From Trypanosoma brucei gambiense DAL972 (lineage: Eukaryota; Euglenozoa; Kinetoplastea; Trypanosomatida; Trypanosomatidae), in the NCBI RefSeq assembly GCF_000210295.1, contig NC_026739.1, forward strand, positions 406,262 through 470,261: a stretch of 64,000 nucleotides of DNA, read 5' to 3'. Made by a program: the position numbers and the translations under genes. Below the pieces are notes generated by a model. The model had not been told where the DNA came from. It was given only the letters and a program-made list of their open reading frames with translations, and ran no database searches. Position 1 is the first letter of the stretch. Each line of letters begins with the position of its first letter. Shown one piece after another: positions 1-10,690 of this stretch.

Positions 1-1234
1 ATTTCCATGAAAATTTCAGCAGAAACCTCACCCAATTCTTCATTTCTTTCAATCTCCACTTTTCTCCTTTTCCAACCTGCAGGCTGCAACACAGAAAACA
101 TTACATACAACATTGGAACTTGTGAGCATCCTCTAAAACACACAAAAGCTTTGGGACCCCCAAAACCGAAACAACAGAAAAAAAAACATTCTTTAGATGG
201 TAGAGGAGGTGCCAGCCTATGTGAGCGTCTATTTTCCGTGTTCCCTCCTTTCCACTTTACAGTTCATATAGTTTGCTTTGTTTTGGCTCTGTTAATTACC
301 CTTTGCTTCTTCCTTCGTATTAGCGTCATTTTCATGAGCGGAAGAAAAGCACCATGTCACTGGAGAAAGTGAAAGCAAGGAAGAGGAATGGCTATGCGTC
401 AATACCGAATGAATTATTTGTGAAGTAAACAAAGAAACCATCGACATAAAAAACAAAAAAAACACACACACAAAAAAGAAAGAGCGAGAGATGACAATCC
501 AAAGAATTCGCTGAACGACAACGAATAAGGTTACTCACCATGTTGTTTCTATTCCCAGTACCGCAACACACCACGCCCGTAACACGCGGATGGTTCCCCT
601 TACGAATCTGTTGCACATGTATTGTGGGATGAGGGGCAACCTCGCATGCACACGCAAGGGGAAATCGGTATTTGGGGGGGGGGGGGATAATAAGCAAACA
701 TGTCAACAGAAATACAAAAAGTGGATGTCATGCACGAGCATCAGAGGTGTGGAACGGTCATTTGTTACTTGCATGTGTTCTACAAAACTCGTCAGGCTGC
801 AAGACGATTCCGTGACAAAGTTGTGTTTACGCTCATGTTCCTCACCGTCGTTCCTCTTTCCTTCATCCTCTTTAATTTTTTTCCTTTTTTTTTTAAAAAA
901 AAAGAGGGATCTCTTCACCTCTTATATTATCGGTGGCACCTCTAACCTGAGGGATCACTTGTTTACCGAATATTGTTCAACATTTCCTTTCCTTCTCTTC
1001 CTCTCTGTGAAGCGAGAGCCCTCCAGTCCGCAAGAGTCCCTCTAGTCGGACTCACTTGTCTTTCATTGCAACTTCTCCCACTGATGTGATAGTTTTTATT
1101 TCCACCCCCAACCCCCTCTCCCCGTTTCCCTCTCCGGTCAGCTCTCCTCTCCGTTTCCCAATTTCATTTCATCCCTCTCTAATTGTGTGCAACTAAACTA
1201 TGAAAATAACCGAAACAATGGAAACATAGAACCC
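1..1234. other. Gene-free left edge
   Basis: This is the 3' flank of the first leftward gene and no convincing gene is seen on either strand. It holds a short CA run near 462-474, a G13 homopolymer at 674-686 and a T10-A9 tract at 885-903. The longest open frame (plus strand, 7-372) has the composition expected of chance translation. Confidence 0.6.
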
Positions 1235-2407
1235 TCAGTCCGCCCGACTTGTTTTTTCCTCAGCAATACGTCGACCCACTTCAAACAACTCTTTCTTGGA
1301 TGTCATCTTCTTTACGGATATGTGATGTTGCTTCACATAGAGCAGAAGTTCCTCCTTTGAAAGTTCACGGTAAGCTTCACTGCTGGCCCTCCCGCGGATG
1401 ACAGCACCCACATCTCGAGTTTGGGGAAGTTCAGGGGAATTCGTCATATCCACTGATCGGCTGCAGCTGCTTCCCCGTGATGGCGCCCGTGGGGCCGGAG
1501 AGAACTGCAGCGTTACTTGTGATGGCAGTTCCGATGAAAAAGCTGGTCCTCCAGCTAACTGAGTTGACATATAGGCCTCCGCCAACCCCCCCTCTTCCCC
1601 AGCATTACCTTCGGGATTGCTTTCTTCCTCCTCGTAAATATGTGGCACACGTGGTGGTGGTGTTAATGTCTCCAAGTTAGCCCCATCCTTGAAGGTAACA
1701 GACTTTCGTAATCGACTTGGAGTGGATTCATTCATGGAGGCCCTACCCACTGAAGGCCGCTGCAACGGGCATGGGGAAGAATGTGGAGTCGACGCGGCGG
1801 AAGCTCCACCATCAGCGTCCTCAGAGAGCATACGTTCCTTCATATCTGGTGATGTCCTTGCTTTTGCCACTACGTTGGAAACTCTTCCGAGTAATTTCTC
1901 GAGCCACTTCCCGCTTTCCCTGGTCTCAATCGCCACGGATTCGTCTCTTTGGGTTTGCTCGGGCGTCGGAGGAGGTGCTTTCAGCACTGTGCCACTGAGG
2001 CGTGCGGAACCACGCGAAGTGACACCACCTTCCATTTTATCTGGACTGGACGGCTTTTTCGGTGACATGCTCGAACGTCTTGAAGAGCTACCCATGCCGT
2101 CCTGCAAGGTCTGGCTGTTCCGCTCGCTCTCCTTTATCGTCTTACCGAGGAGCGTTGAGGCCCGTTCTAGTGCAGCATCGCACCGCTTGGTGAGCTGCTG
2201 TGAAAGGTGGACCTCCATTTCGTCGTTACATTCCGTGGGACTCTCCCCTCGCAACCTTTTCCCACACTCTCTGAAAATTGAGCCAAATGCAAAATTCGCT
2301 TTACCGCCGTGAGCGGACTTCACTGACTCAGCCTGTGACAGCTCACTCGTGTCACTGTGGTTGCGGGCACGGCGCTGACTCGACGCGGTAGGCCTCCGGT
2401 AGGACAT
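1235..2407 (-). CDS. Low-complexity Ser/Pro-rich protein, unknown
   Basis: A 390-residue protein that I do not recognise. It begins at an ATG (2405-2407). Most of it is Ser/Pro/Arg/Glu-rich and probably disordered, with many SP and SSP sites that could be phosphorylated. The C-terminal ~45 residues are different: a charged helical segment starting RELSKEELLLYVKQHH and including KKMTSKKELFEVGRRIAEE, which resembles a small SAP-like or helix-turn-helix module. I see no signal peptide, membrane segment or catalytic motif. It is the last gene of the leftward array in this window. Coding is supported by the long uninterrupted frame on the array strand. A 207-codon antisense frame over it (1689-2312) is a shadow. 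A structural or cytoskeletal role would be guesswork. Confidence 0.85.
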   Translation of the reverse strand: MSYRRPTASSQRRARNHSDTSELSQAESVKSAHGGKANFAFGSIFRECGKRLRGESPTECNDEMEVHLSQQLTKRCDAALERASTLLGKTIKESERNSQTLQDGMGSSSRRSSMSPKKPSSPDKMEGGVTSRGSARLSGTVLKAPPPTPEQTQRDESVAIETRESGKWLEKLLGRVSNVVAKARTSPDMKERMLSEDADGGASAASTPHSSPCPLQRPSVGRASMNESTPSRLRKSVTFKDGANLETLTPPPRVPHIYEEEESNPEGNAGEEGGLAEAYMSTQLAGGPAFSSELPSQVTLQFSPAPRAPSRGSSCSRSVDMTNSPELPQTRDVGAVIRGRASSEAYRELSKEELLLYVKQHHISVKKMTSKKELFEVGRRIAEEKTSRAD

Positions 2408-3117
2408 GGCAATTTTATTTTATTTTTTTCTTGGTTCCTTCAATCTCTGCAGTGTGCTATTTGAAAAAGTAATAAAACGAGGATGAACGAATGGTAGAAG
2501 AAAAAGAATGATAATTAAAAAAAAAAAATACGGCCCGCTGAAACGGCACAGAAAGCGTCTGCGAAGGAAAGACATGTGCTACAAAGGCGATACAGCATGC
2601 TAGTAATAACAACGCCTTTGCATTGCTTATTCAGTTATTCACGACACCCGTAATGTTCCCCCTCCTTTACCATTAATCAGCGTGGTTTCTGGGCGGCAAT
2701 ACTTCTTCGCCCTTCTACAATGAAGAAGTAAAATATTACTTGAACCCTCATGTATCTCTGCCCTCTCAGGTTGTACCACCATTTCCTTCTTTGTGATACA
2801 TATCTTCCCACTTTGTCCTCCTCCACAAATACATTCCCGTGACATCGACCGCCATATACCCCTGTCTCCTCAACCCAACATATCAAAAAATATATATATA
2901 TGTACCCCCACGCACACGCACAAAACACTACGTAAAAGTTAACATAGAGAGGAAGGAACCGTAAAAATATGTCAAACAAATCACAGCGAAATTCCCCTAC
3001 ATACAGACGTAACACACCAACCGTTGCATCATCGTGGATATCCGTGCACCACTTTAACACCGCTTCGAATGCACACGGATATCCACGATGATGCAACCTC
3101 GCCATTCCATGCATAAG
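2408..3117. other. Intergenic, contains strong hairpin
   Basis: Spacer between two leftward genes. It carries an A-run near 2517, a TA repeat near 2890 and the 24-bp inverted repeat described separately. Minus-strand frames here (for example 2677-3114) run through the hairpin and look like 3' UTR. Confidence 0.6.
3023..3097 (-). repeat. 24-bp perfect inverted repeat (hairpin) in 3' UTR
   Basis: Arms at 3023-3046 and 3074-3097 are exact reverse complements over 24 bases, with a 27-base loop. On the transcribed minus strand the hairpin begins about 20 bases after the TGA stop of the SAM-domain gene. It is far longer than expected by chance in one spacer. It could act on mRNA stability or 3' processing, or be a small-RNA source, but that is inference. 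Confidence 0.9.
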
Positions 3118-4119
3118 TCAGCCACTTTTATCGCTCGGCCGTCCCTCCCCACGTCTTGTGCCCGACGCGGTTCCAGCAGGGTCCCTGCCGAAACGTACAA
3201 CAATAATACAGAAGAACATGAACAGGATGTAAAGCAATACCAGACACACAACAAAGACCTGCAGGTAGTGTGGTAGGATGTAATACAATGCTAGGAAGGC
3301 AGGGGGGATGAAAATCGTAAATGAAACCATATTTCGAATCTTGCTAAAAAGAGTGGAACCCGGCGGAAGTGCAACCCCCGCGTAAGCGAGGGAAACAAAT
3401 ACGTACTCATCGTATGCCGAAAGAAGGAAATGCGTAATGATAAGCGACATGACAAAGTAATTAGTCGTCAGCATACGAACCGCTTGGAACGCCATAAATA
3501 GACTAGGTGCAGCAATCATGGAGATTAGGTAAAGCACTTTGTGAAGGAACGGAATAGTGCGAGCGGTTTCAAAGGCCTCCTTATGTTCCTTCATATTAGC
3601 AGTCAGTACCTCTGACTGCGAGGCACTAACTCCGATGAGCATGTCGTAAAGTTCGTTGTCGAACAAACAGATATACAGCATCGAAATGCGAGGGAAAACA
3701 AGAGTTGTAGATCCTATCACGAAGACACGAAATGGTTCCTGTTTGAAGTATGACCAAAACTCTGCTGATGTTGACACCCCCTCTCCGCACATGCATGAAC
3801 CCTTAAGAAGTTTCAAGTGCGCTGAAAACTTAACGACATGAATTGAATTCTCTATGGGAAAGTGCTCTTCGAAATCCGCCGGCGTCAATTCCAGCAGAGT
3901 AGGGCCGTCTATGAGATGTTTACGGATATACCCGCTGTACTCTGGATATCCTAATGTGTTATTCATCCAGTACTCAACATCCACAACATTCCATGAACTC
4001 ACCGGCTTATTTATAGGTGAAGGACGAATCACAACAGCCTCTTCTGATGATTGAACAGGTAACGCTTGGCGGAGCATGAGCACCAACATCAACACATTAA
4101 CACCACTGCGAGTGCTCAT
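3118..4119 (-). CDS. SAM-domain multi-pass membrane protein
   Basis: A 333-residue protein from the ATG at 4117-4119. A longer frame begins at 4176, but the chosen start gives a clear signal sequence (VNVLMLVLMLRQALP) and lies just after a TTAG acceptor. Residues ~40-105 form a SAM (sterile alpha motif) domain, recognisable by WNVVDVEYWM, a GYPEYSGYI segment and DGPTLLELTPADFEEHF. Several hydrophobic segments follow between ~130 and ~310, ending in a basic, Gly-rich tail. SAM domains usually mediate protein oligomerisation in the cytosol; behind a signal peptide this one is predicted to be lumenal or extracellular. Function is unknown, and the family appears to be kinetoplastid-specific. A strong hairpin follows the stop. 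Confidence 0.88.
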   Translation of the reverse strand: MSTRSGVNVLMLVLMLRQALPVQSSEEAVVIRPSPINKPVSSWNVVDVEYWMNNTLGYPEYSGYIRKHLIDGPTLLELTPADFEEHFPIENSIHVVKFSAHLKLLKGSCMCGEGVSTSAEFWSYFKQEPFRVFVIGSTTLVFPRISMLYICLFDNELYDMLIGVSASQSEVLTANMKEHKEAFETARTIPFLHKVLYLISMIAAPSLFMAFQAVRMLTTNYFVMSLIITHFLLSAYDEYVFVSLAYAGVALPPGSTLFSKIRNMVSFTIFIPPAFLALYYILPHYLQVFVVCLVLLYILFMFFCIIVVRFGRDPAGTASGTRRGEGRPSDKSG

Positions 4120-4742
4120 GGTCGGTGTTACTAATGTGAGGCAACAACAAAAGTGCTTGCGGTAGAAACCCCACAATTCAATAGAAGAAAGAGGAAAACA
4201 AACACACGAAACGAATATATTATATTTATTTATTTATATTTACTGTAAAAAGACGCCTGTAAACCCTTCGACCTTCCTCCTATCTCAACAAAGGGACTTC
4301 CTCCTCACGAGCACGGCGGCAAGCGACTAAAACAAGGAATAAAACTAAAAAGAAAATGAGGAAAAATCGCAGGCAAAAATAGGGTCTGCTTGTAAACAGA
4401 GTAAAATAAAAATGCTACGAGGGAACAACAGCATATCGGTGGGGAAGAAGTAACATCACGCCCTTTCACCACGCCCTTCAGTTCCACAACATAATTTAAT
4501 AGTGATAAACAGGGAACTCGAGGAGGAGGAGGAAGAAGAAAAACGAAAAAAGAATACCCTGTTTAAAAAAATTTACAAATTCCACCCATACATCGTAAGA
4601 ATGACCGCAAGTGGGTAAAAGCTAGGTCACTTGTACAGTTTGCACATAAATAAAAAGGGGGAGCCGTCAAATCCAACTACGTGCGTGACACTATATGTTA
4701 TTTGTCAGCTCATTCTCATCCATTTTTACTTCACTCCCGCTC
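4120..4742. other. AT-rich intergenic spacer
   Basis: No gene seen. It holds TTTATTTA-type repeats around 4215-4240 and purine-rich stretches that read as polypyrimidine on the transcribed minus strand. Confidence 0.55.
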
Positions 4743-6755
4743 TCAAGCAACTGGTGCCGCGCCTTTCGCTCCAGCCCGACGACGACCAGTCCGGTTAATC
4801 AATGAAGATTCGGAATTGTTGTTTTTGGGGGCTGAGCCAATAGACAACTCAAGGGTAAGCACCATTTCTAATGAACTAAGTTCGTCTACCCGTTTCTCCT
4901 CGATATTTGAGAGAAGTCTCAATTCATCTAAATCGTCCTCTAAGCGCCTTGTCTCTGTTGGGAAACGATCGGACGCGTTCATCCGATCAGATGTTGACTT
5001 TTTGGAACGCCGCCGAAATGAACCAGAATTTGCCGCGACCAGCGGTGAAGATGATTGGGGCGCCTGTGATGCACTCACGAGGAGTTGCAAAGAATTGGTG
5101 AGGTTCTTGCGAAGTTCGCGTGCATGAACCCGCTTCTCCGCCAGTGCTGCCTCGCTAAGTATAATGGGTACCTTCACAGATAGGGCTCGCGGTGGTGGCC
5201 CCGTGCTGAGAAGCAGAGAAGAACAGTCAGCGACGAAGGTGCCCATTTCGTAGGTCAGCGTCACGCTGTTACCGCTAGCAAATTGTACATCATCACGAAC
5301 CTCGAGTGTGATAGCTAGCGCTTGCGCTAGCAAGTCCGAAAGTTTAGCGCTGGTCGGTATGTTAGCCCTTGCTGTATGGTTCAGTTCCGCCACGTTGTCA
5401 ATTGCGTTTGGTGAAGGTTGCAACGTTCTTCTCGAGGCAGTGGTTGCTCGGCCGCTGGGGGCAGCAGGCAATATTGGTATATTCTCACACTTCAAAATTG
5501 CACCTTCCTCCCCGCCCCAGGAACCCTTCAAGGAAAAATGAGTGGCAAACTCGTACGATATTCCGACGGCGGCGGGTTTAGCCTTTCTTTTTCCCTTCCT
5601 AGCCTTTGGTTCCGGCCGCTCTATCAACGACCGATCGTCGCGTGGTAACAGAGTGTGAAACAGGTTGGAAACTCCCTCCAACTTTACCACTGTAACGGCA
5701 ATCGGCACCCCGGTCGAGACGAGGAACGACAATTCGCGCGGCGTGGCGACACATGAATGATAAGTCGACGCCCCATCTTCAACAGACGGTGCTTTCCTGG
5801 GAGACGCACTTAATGCATTGTTCGCGCAGGGGAGGGTAACGCCGTCAAGCTTTCGCAGCCGGGGGCAACCCCTCGTTATATTTTCCTTGTAGTTGTCCAG
5901 AAGTGCAATGGGACAACCAGTAAACGTCACATCGTCCAATGTCGGATGATTACGCAATGAATCAATGGCGAGAACCAAATCGAATACGGTGTTGCGTGTT
6001 AGATCAAGCACACGGAGCGAAGGCATTTCATTGATGAAGTCAAGACCGTCCATCGCGTTAAATGACAGACCAACAAGCGCGAGAGTATTAGACCCGCATA
6101 TTTGCCTTATGTTACATCCACAGGCTATAAATACCAGACACGCGGGTGGAAGATATGGGATGGAGGTTAGCCCCGGGTTGTTACTTAGGACTAGCTTAGT
6201 AACATTTGAGAACTGAAAAATGTCGGGCGTCAGTGCATCGATTCCCTTGTGGCAAAACCTAAGGTCAACGAAATAGGTACACAACTCCACCAAGCTAAAC
6301 CTCGCTTCAGCCTCCTCCGTAAGGGCTTTCCGAAGTCGATTTCTCTCTCCACGGTGCAGCCGTCCCCAGCTTCCACAGCAGCCTCGAGTTACATCCAGCA
6401 GTTGCATAAGACTTTGCGTGTAACGAAGGCATCGAGATTGTGCCCTCACCACAGCATCTGTATCCTCGCAGAAATCAACTGGGGGAAGTTCTTCCATGGA
6501 GATAACTGGGCATGCAGCCCGAACCCCTTCTAACCTCTTAGGAACAACAGGACGAACATCACCACATACATTACCCGCTCCAGCACAAACACTGGCATTC
6601 AACACGGCACCCGCTTCTAACAGCTCCTGAAGTTCCCTCACGGTGTTACCGATATATGTGCTGAGGGAGCTCCAAAATACATTTGAAAAAGTCCCTGAGC
6701 GCCGCTCAGGCAACTTTCTTTGATCGTCGTCCCCCCAGGGAGGAGGTACAATCAT
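4743..6755 (-). CDS. Leucine-rich repeat protein
   Basis: A 670-residue protein starting at the ATG at 6753-6755. A leucine-rich repeat block lies around residues 155-300, with repeats of the form VTKLVLSNNPGLTSIPYLP, LALVGLSFNAMDGLDFI and LRVLDLTRNTVFDLV, closed by a cap-like segment (DNYKENITRGCPRLRKLDG). This layout resembles the SDS22/LRRC43-like class common in axonemal and cytoskeletal proteins. The C-terminal half is long, partly basic (KARKGKRKAKP) and lacks recognisable domains. LRRs are protein-binding scaffolds, so a scaffold role is likely; a flagellar role is only inferred from similar architectures. No signal peptide or membrane segment is seen. Confidence 0.88.
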   Translation of the reverse strand: MIVPPPWGDDDQRKLPERRSGTFSNVFWSSLSTYIGNTVRELQELLEAGAVLNASVCAGAGNVCGDVRPVVPKRLEGVRAACPVISMEELPPVDFCEDTDAVVRAQSRCLRYTQSLMQLLDVTRGCCGSWGRLHRGERNRLRKALTEEAEARFSLVELCTYFVDLRFCHKGIDALTPDIFQFSNVTKLVLSNNPGLTSIPYLPPACLVFIACGCNIRQICGSNTLALVGLSFNAMDGLDFINEMPSLRVLDLTRNTVFDLVLAIDSLRNHPTLDDVTFTGCPIALLDNYKENITRGCPRLRKLDGVTLPCANNALSASPRKAPSVEDGASTYHSCVATPRELSFLVSTGVPIAVTVVKLEGVSNLFHTLLPRDDRSLIERPEPKARKGKRKAKPAAVGISYEFATHFSLKGSWGGEEGAILKCENIPILPAAPSGRATTASRRTLQPSPNAIDNVAELNHTARANIPTSAKLSDLLAQALAITLEVRDDVQFASGNSVTLTYEMGTFVADCSSLLLSTGPPPRALSVKVPIILSEAALAEKRVHARELRKNLTNSLQLLVSASQAPQSSSPLVAANSGSFRRRSKKSTSDRMNASDRFPTETRRLEDDLDELRLLSNIEEKRVDELSSLEMVLTLELSIGSAPKNNNSESSLINRTGRRRAGAKGAAPVA

Positions 6756-7586
6756 CTACGACATTGCCAAAACAAACATAGAATCAAAGATAACAAGGGT
6801 GCTTACAATACCAACTGAAAACTGGCCAGGAGTTCTTCGGGTAGCAGTCCTCACAAACACAGCTACACAATAAGGGAAAACTCATACCACATAAACCAAC
6901 ATTGCATTTTTTTTTTACAAAAAAACAAAAGCTTAAGGTCGCCACACACACAAATCCCCTGCATATGGTAACACGCGGTCAGCAATGTCCACAGGAACCG
7001 CGTGTCCCTCAATATCAATGCATCAATATAGAAAATAATCCAAAAATGCGAGTACCACCCGACAAAGCAGCAACAACTCGAAAAGTAAAAAGAAGCCATT
7101 TCCTTTTTTCAAAATTTTGTAGAAGAGCATATTACCGAACATAATAAGAGAAATGTGAGCAACTCATTTGTACGGCCCATTAAGAGCTGTTAGTCCTGCG
7201 CCACCAGTGTAAACTGCCAATTCACCTACAAATGTATACGCGGAGTAAGGTTCCACCTGTGGATGCGCTTCGCCTACTTCCATACGAGGGCCCGCTGGCT
7301 ATAACTCGCGTTTGTTCATGCATGCAAATCCCCCCCTACCATTCCAAATACCGCACACGAACGCACCAAACAAGGAGACTACATAAACGCTAAGTTTAGA
7401 TCTAAGGGAAGATAGGTGCTTGTTTCTTGTGTAAAAGGTGTGAGAAAGCAAGACGGTAAAATCACATAATTTTCTAGTGAATTCATCGCCCACAAGTAAC
7501 GGCTATAAACTTAACGACCGAGAGAAATTTAGCGCTTACTCCACCCGACGCTACCACAAGCGCCAGCGCGTCTTTCAGTAGCAGCT
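6756..7586. other. Intergenic spacer
   Basis: About 830 bases without a supportable gene. It contains a T9/A6 stretch near 6909 and otherwise unremarkable sequence. Short frames on both strands look like chance. Confidence 0.5.
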
Positions 7587-10175
7587 CTAGCGCCTACGGG
7601 AGGCAGCGGCGGCCTCGCGGAGAATATCAGTTAGAGCGCTGTTTATGCGCGAAAGACTCGCCTCACGGATTTTCTGTTCGCGTTTGCCAAGCGCTTTCAT
7701 TGGAGGAGATTGTCGCAATCGATCACGTGCGCTTTCAGTAGCTGCTTGAAGGTCCTTCGCCCACGCCGCTACCGGTAACGTAGATGTTGGTGCGACCTGC
7801 AGAAGCGCTGTAAGAATAGATGCTTCAGGGAATAAGAAGCTTTTGATATTTTCCACTTCAAGTACTGCCCTCAAGGCATGAGCGAACGAATCCGTGTGCG
7901 CAATGCGTGCTCCATTACCGTACGTTTTCACAAACTCTAAGGTAAGAGGTGCGATAGAGCTCATTACGGGAAGAGTCTGCAGTGTCTCCGTGTGTTGCTG
8001 ACACAGAAGCATCGGTAAGGGTACGTCCTGGGGTGCAGCATCGGATTTTCCACCTTTGCCCTTCCTTCGCTTCGGAAGATTTGAGACTTGCACGCGATGA
8101 GCCTCCAACATCGAGACATCGTGCAATAACATAAGGCTCCCTACAAGCTGGCGTGCGTGTTCGACACGTTCATTTACCGTAGGCATCCCTACCAGTGTGT
8201 TGGCGAGTGCTTCCACCTTTTGGCTGTGGATGTTACCCAGCACCATGGACCGTACGACCACCCAGTCAGTGTTATCCACAAGGTCCTTCGCTTGCGGGTC
8301 CTGAAGGGCTTCAAAGACTTGGGACAACACCCTCTCTTCCGCTTGCATCAGATCAAACACGTTACGCTGCGTTTGGCACTGGCGCAGTTCCCCAGCAATA
8401 CGGCTCAAACTGTATATTACCCTCGCTAACGAGTTTGTTTGCCGCCGCTCGTATTCCTGGATGTCTTTCATAGCTGGCCATGACATGTACGTAAACACCT
8501 TAATGCGAAGGAGGCTACAATCCCTTTGAAGCATGCCATAATGTTCCCAGGCAGCAGTGTTCCATTCGCACACCCCATCCAGCGCACCACCAGCAACAAG
8601 GGGCCAGTAACCCACATGCGACATTGTATCACGTTGAATACTCTTGAAGTCCAGTTGGCAACACGCCGCTACATCAGCGAGTCCCAGGATGCGGGCGAAA
8701 CACACGCTGAAAGTGAGCCAAGTGGGGTTGTTTTCTCGGCGATCTACACTATCCAGCAGCGCTAACCCCTTCTGTACCCACTCAACGTTCTTAGTAGCTT
8801 CGTAAACATGAAGGGATATATTGAGGGCGACAGTGATGTAACCATCACAGAGCCCTTCCTCACTCCAAGACAGGTTTTCGGAAAGAGGACGTGCTTCTTC
8901 ATACGAACGTATACACGCCTGCAGTAGTTCTTCAACCTCGGCATGACTTGGCTGCGTCTCAGCGGTGATCCCCCAGAGGGCAACGTGACACCGCAGACCC
9001 AAAATCCTCCGCATATGGTAATGCAGCGGCTCCTTTCCCTCAGGGCCCCCGTCCTCCTGCGACCATGCATATATCGCTGACGCCGCCGTTGCATCCACGT
9101 AGGTTGAAATGTCTAAAAAGCAGCAGCTCGCCTTGTAAAAACGCTTGGCGTAGGCCACCGTCTCATTTCGAAGCTGAACGTCATCGCCCAGGCGAGAAAG
9201 AATCTCAAGCACCGCCATGGACGGGCCACGGCCCAAGCGACCTCCCGATGAACCCTTCAGTGACTCAGCCGACAGCGACCGAGCGAAACGGAGGGCATCC
9301 TCGAGGGTACGGTCGCTGTTAGATAAATTAATCGAAACACATTTCGACTCCTCAGGACCATCGAGTTCCAGCACACCTTCAGTGGCATTCGACTCGGACA
9401 ATGAGTTAAGATACAGCTCCACAAACGTCCAATTTTCCGGTTGGTGGGTCCACAATTGTTTTGCTACGGCGTTAGCCTTCGCCAATTCCCCGTTAAGCTG
9501 CAGCACTTTTGCCAGCATTTCCAGACGGGCTGGTGGTAAACCCACCGATGCCCCTCTCGTGCTACAAAGAAATTTGACAGCATCTGCATACAACTTCTGC
9601 TGTTGTAGCACCTGGACGTACGTGCGTGAGGTAGATGTTGTCATCGTACCCTTCTCTGTAAGTACTGCAGCTTCGAGAAGATTTGCCGACACTTTAAGTA
9701 AAGCATGATCCACAGAATCCCGTGGCACCTGCGCAAGCATCGACTGCACCACCCACACATGATAGCGAGGATTAGGCCACCCGCTATTGAGTTGAAGGGC
9801 TGTCTTTTGTGCCATGTTATACGCACCCATTCGCACATACGTTTGGAACAGGTTCTCCAGCACAACCTTCTCGTCTTGAATACCCTTAAGACGCTCATAA
9901 GTTCGCACGAGGGCTTCCCAACTGCAGCACTGCTGAAGGACGTGAACAAGAGCATTAACAGCCGATCCGTCCGTTACATTTTGCAAGCTTAGCGCCTCCG
10001 CCTTCGATCGGGCCTTATCTATTACCTTCTTGCGTAGCAACAACAAGGCCTCTGCCGCTAAAACGGCGTGGTCGTTGGGAAACTTTGAAAGTGCATCCTC
10101 CAGCAACCCCTCCGCCTGTCCTAACTTGCCCGCGTCAATAAGGTCAAAGATACGATCTGAAACTCTGCCAGCCAT
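7587..10175 (-). CDS. NAA25: NatB auxiliary subunit NAA25/MDM20
   Basis: An 862-residue helical-repeat protein that matches the NAA25 (MDM20) family, the ribosome-anchoring auxiliary subunit of the NatB N-terminal acetyltransferase. NatB acetylates nascent chains that start Met-Asp/Glu/Asn/Gln. The N-terminus (RIFDLIDAGKLGQAEGLLED, ~8-27) matches the characteristic first TPR of the family. The segments YNMAQKTALQLNSGWPNPRYH and NWTFVELYLNSL occur where NAA25 has equivalent repeats. The C-terminus is Lys/Arg-rich with predicted coiled coil. It was also considered as NAA15 (NatA), but the N-terminal repeat pattern fits NAA25 better. The catalytic partner NAA20 is not in this window. The start is an ATG (10173-10175). 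Confidence 0.85.
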   Translation of the reverse strand: MAGRVSDRIFDLIDAGKLGQAEGLLEDALSKFPNDHAVLAAEALLLLRKKVIDKARSKAEALSLQNVTDGSAVNALVHVLQQCCSWEALVRTYERLKGIQDEKVVLENLFQTYVRMGAYNMAQKTALQLNSGWPNPRYHVWVVQSMLAQVPRDSVDHALLKVSANLLEAAVLTEKGTMTTSTSRTYVQVLQQQKLYADAVKFLCSTRGASVGLPPARLEMLAKVLQLNGELAKANAVAKQLWTHQPENWTFVELYLNSLSESNATEGVLELDGPEESKCVSINLSNSDRTLEDALRFARSLSAESLKGSSGGRLGRGPSMAVLEILSRLGDDVQLRNETVAYAKRFYKASCCFLDISTYVDATAASAIYAWSQEDGGPEGKEPLHYHMRRILGLRCHVALWGITAETQPSHAEVEELLQACIRSYEEARPLSENLSWSEEGLCDGYITVALNISLHVYEATKNVEWVQKGLALLDSVDRRENNPTWLTFSVCFARILGLADVAACCQLDFKSIQRDTMSHVGYWPLVAGGALDGVCEWNTAAWEHYGMLQRDCSLLRIKVFTYMSWPAMKDIQEYERRQTNSLARVIYSLSRIAGELRQCQTQRNVFDLMQAEERVLSQVFEALQDPQAKDLVDNTDWVVVRSMVLGNIHSQKVEALANTLVGMPTVNERVEHARQLVGSLMLLHDVSMLEAHRVQVSNLPKRRKGKGGKSDAAPQDVPLPMLLCQQHTETLQTLPVMSSIAPLTLEFVKTYGNGARIAHTDSFAHALRAVLEVENIKSFLFPEASILTALLQVAPTSTLPVAAWAKDLQAATESARDRLRQSPPMKALGKREQKIREASLSRINSALTDILREAAAASRRR

Positions 10176-10690
10176 TAGTCACTACGTTTCCACAGTTGCG
10201 ATATTGGGCGATTCCCTGCCCCCTCCCTTTAAAACAGCGTGTTTTGAATATTGTGTGCCGGATAACTGCGAAAAATGGAGGGAAAAAAGGAGAGAAACCA
10301 ATAAAATACAATCGCTCGCAAATAGCCACACGGTGTTAGCATACCTTCGTCCTCAGACACATGTATACACACGTACGTGTACATACTGCTACACATTATC
10401 CATAAACACACAAGATGTCAACATCACGGTCCGCAGGGACTATTACCACCCGCCAAAGTCACCCAAACACCGTCTCGGGGGTGAAAATGAGGTGAGCGAA
10501 GGGAACATACACGAAGAAAGGGATAAGAAGAAGACATTAATGCGGACAATGTGATGCGACGCCATGTCCCATTTTGTTTTTGTCCCCTCCCTCTCCTTCC
10601 CCTTTCCTCACACTCGGTTGGTTCCTCGAAATAACCCAATTTTCCCCCCTCTTATATCCGCGTGTGGGACACGCCACAAACTCGATACCC
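10176..10690. other. Intergenic spacer
   Basis: No gene seen. Purine-rich plus strand near 10268-10300 reads as a pyrimidine tract on the transcribed strand, plausible for the processing site of the gene downstream. Confidence 0.5.

Noticed and set aside
1689..2312. 207-codon plus-strand frame
   Set aside because: It is antisense to the low-complexity gene at 1235-2407 on an array that is uniformly leftward, and has no domain.
2677..3114. 145-codon minus-strand frame
   Set aside because: It reads through the hairpin and a TA repeat, lies in the 3' UTR of the SAM-domain gene and lacks a domain.
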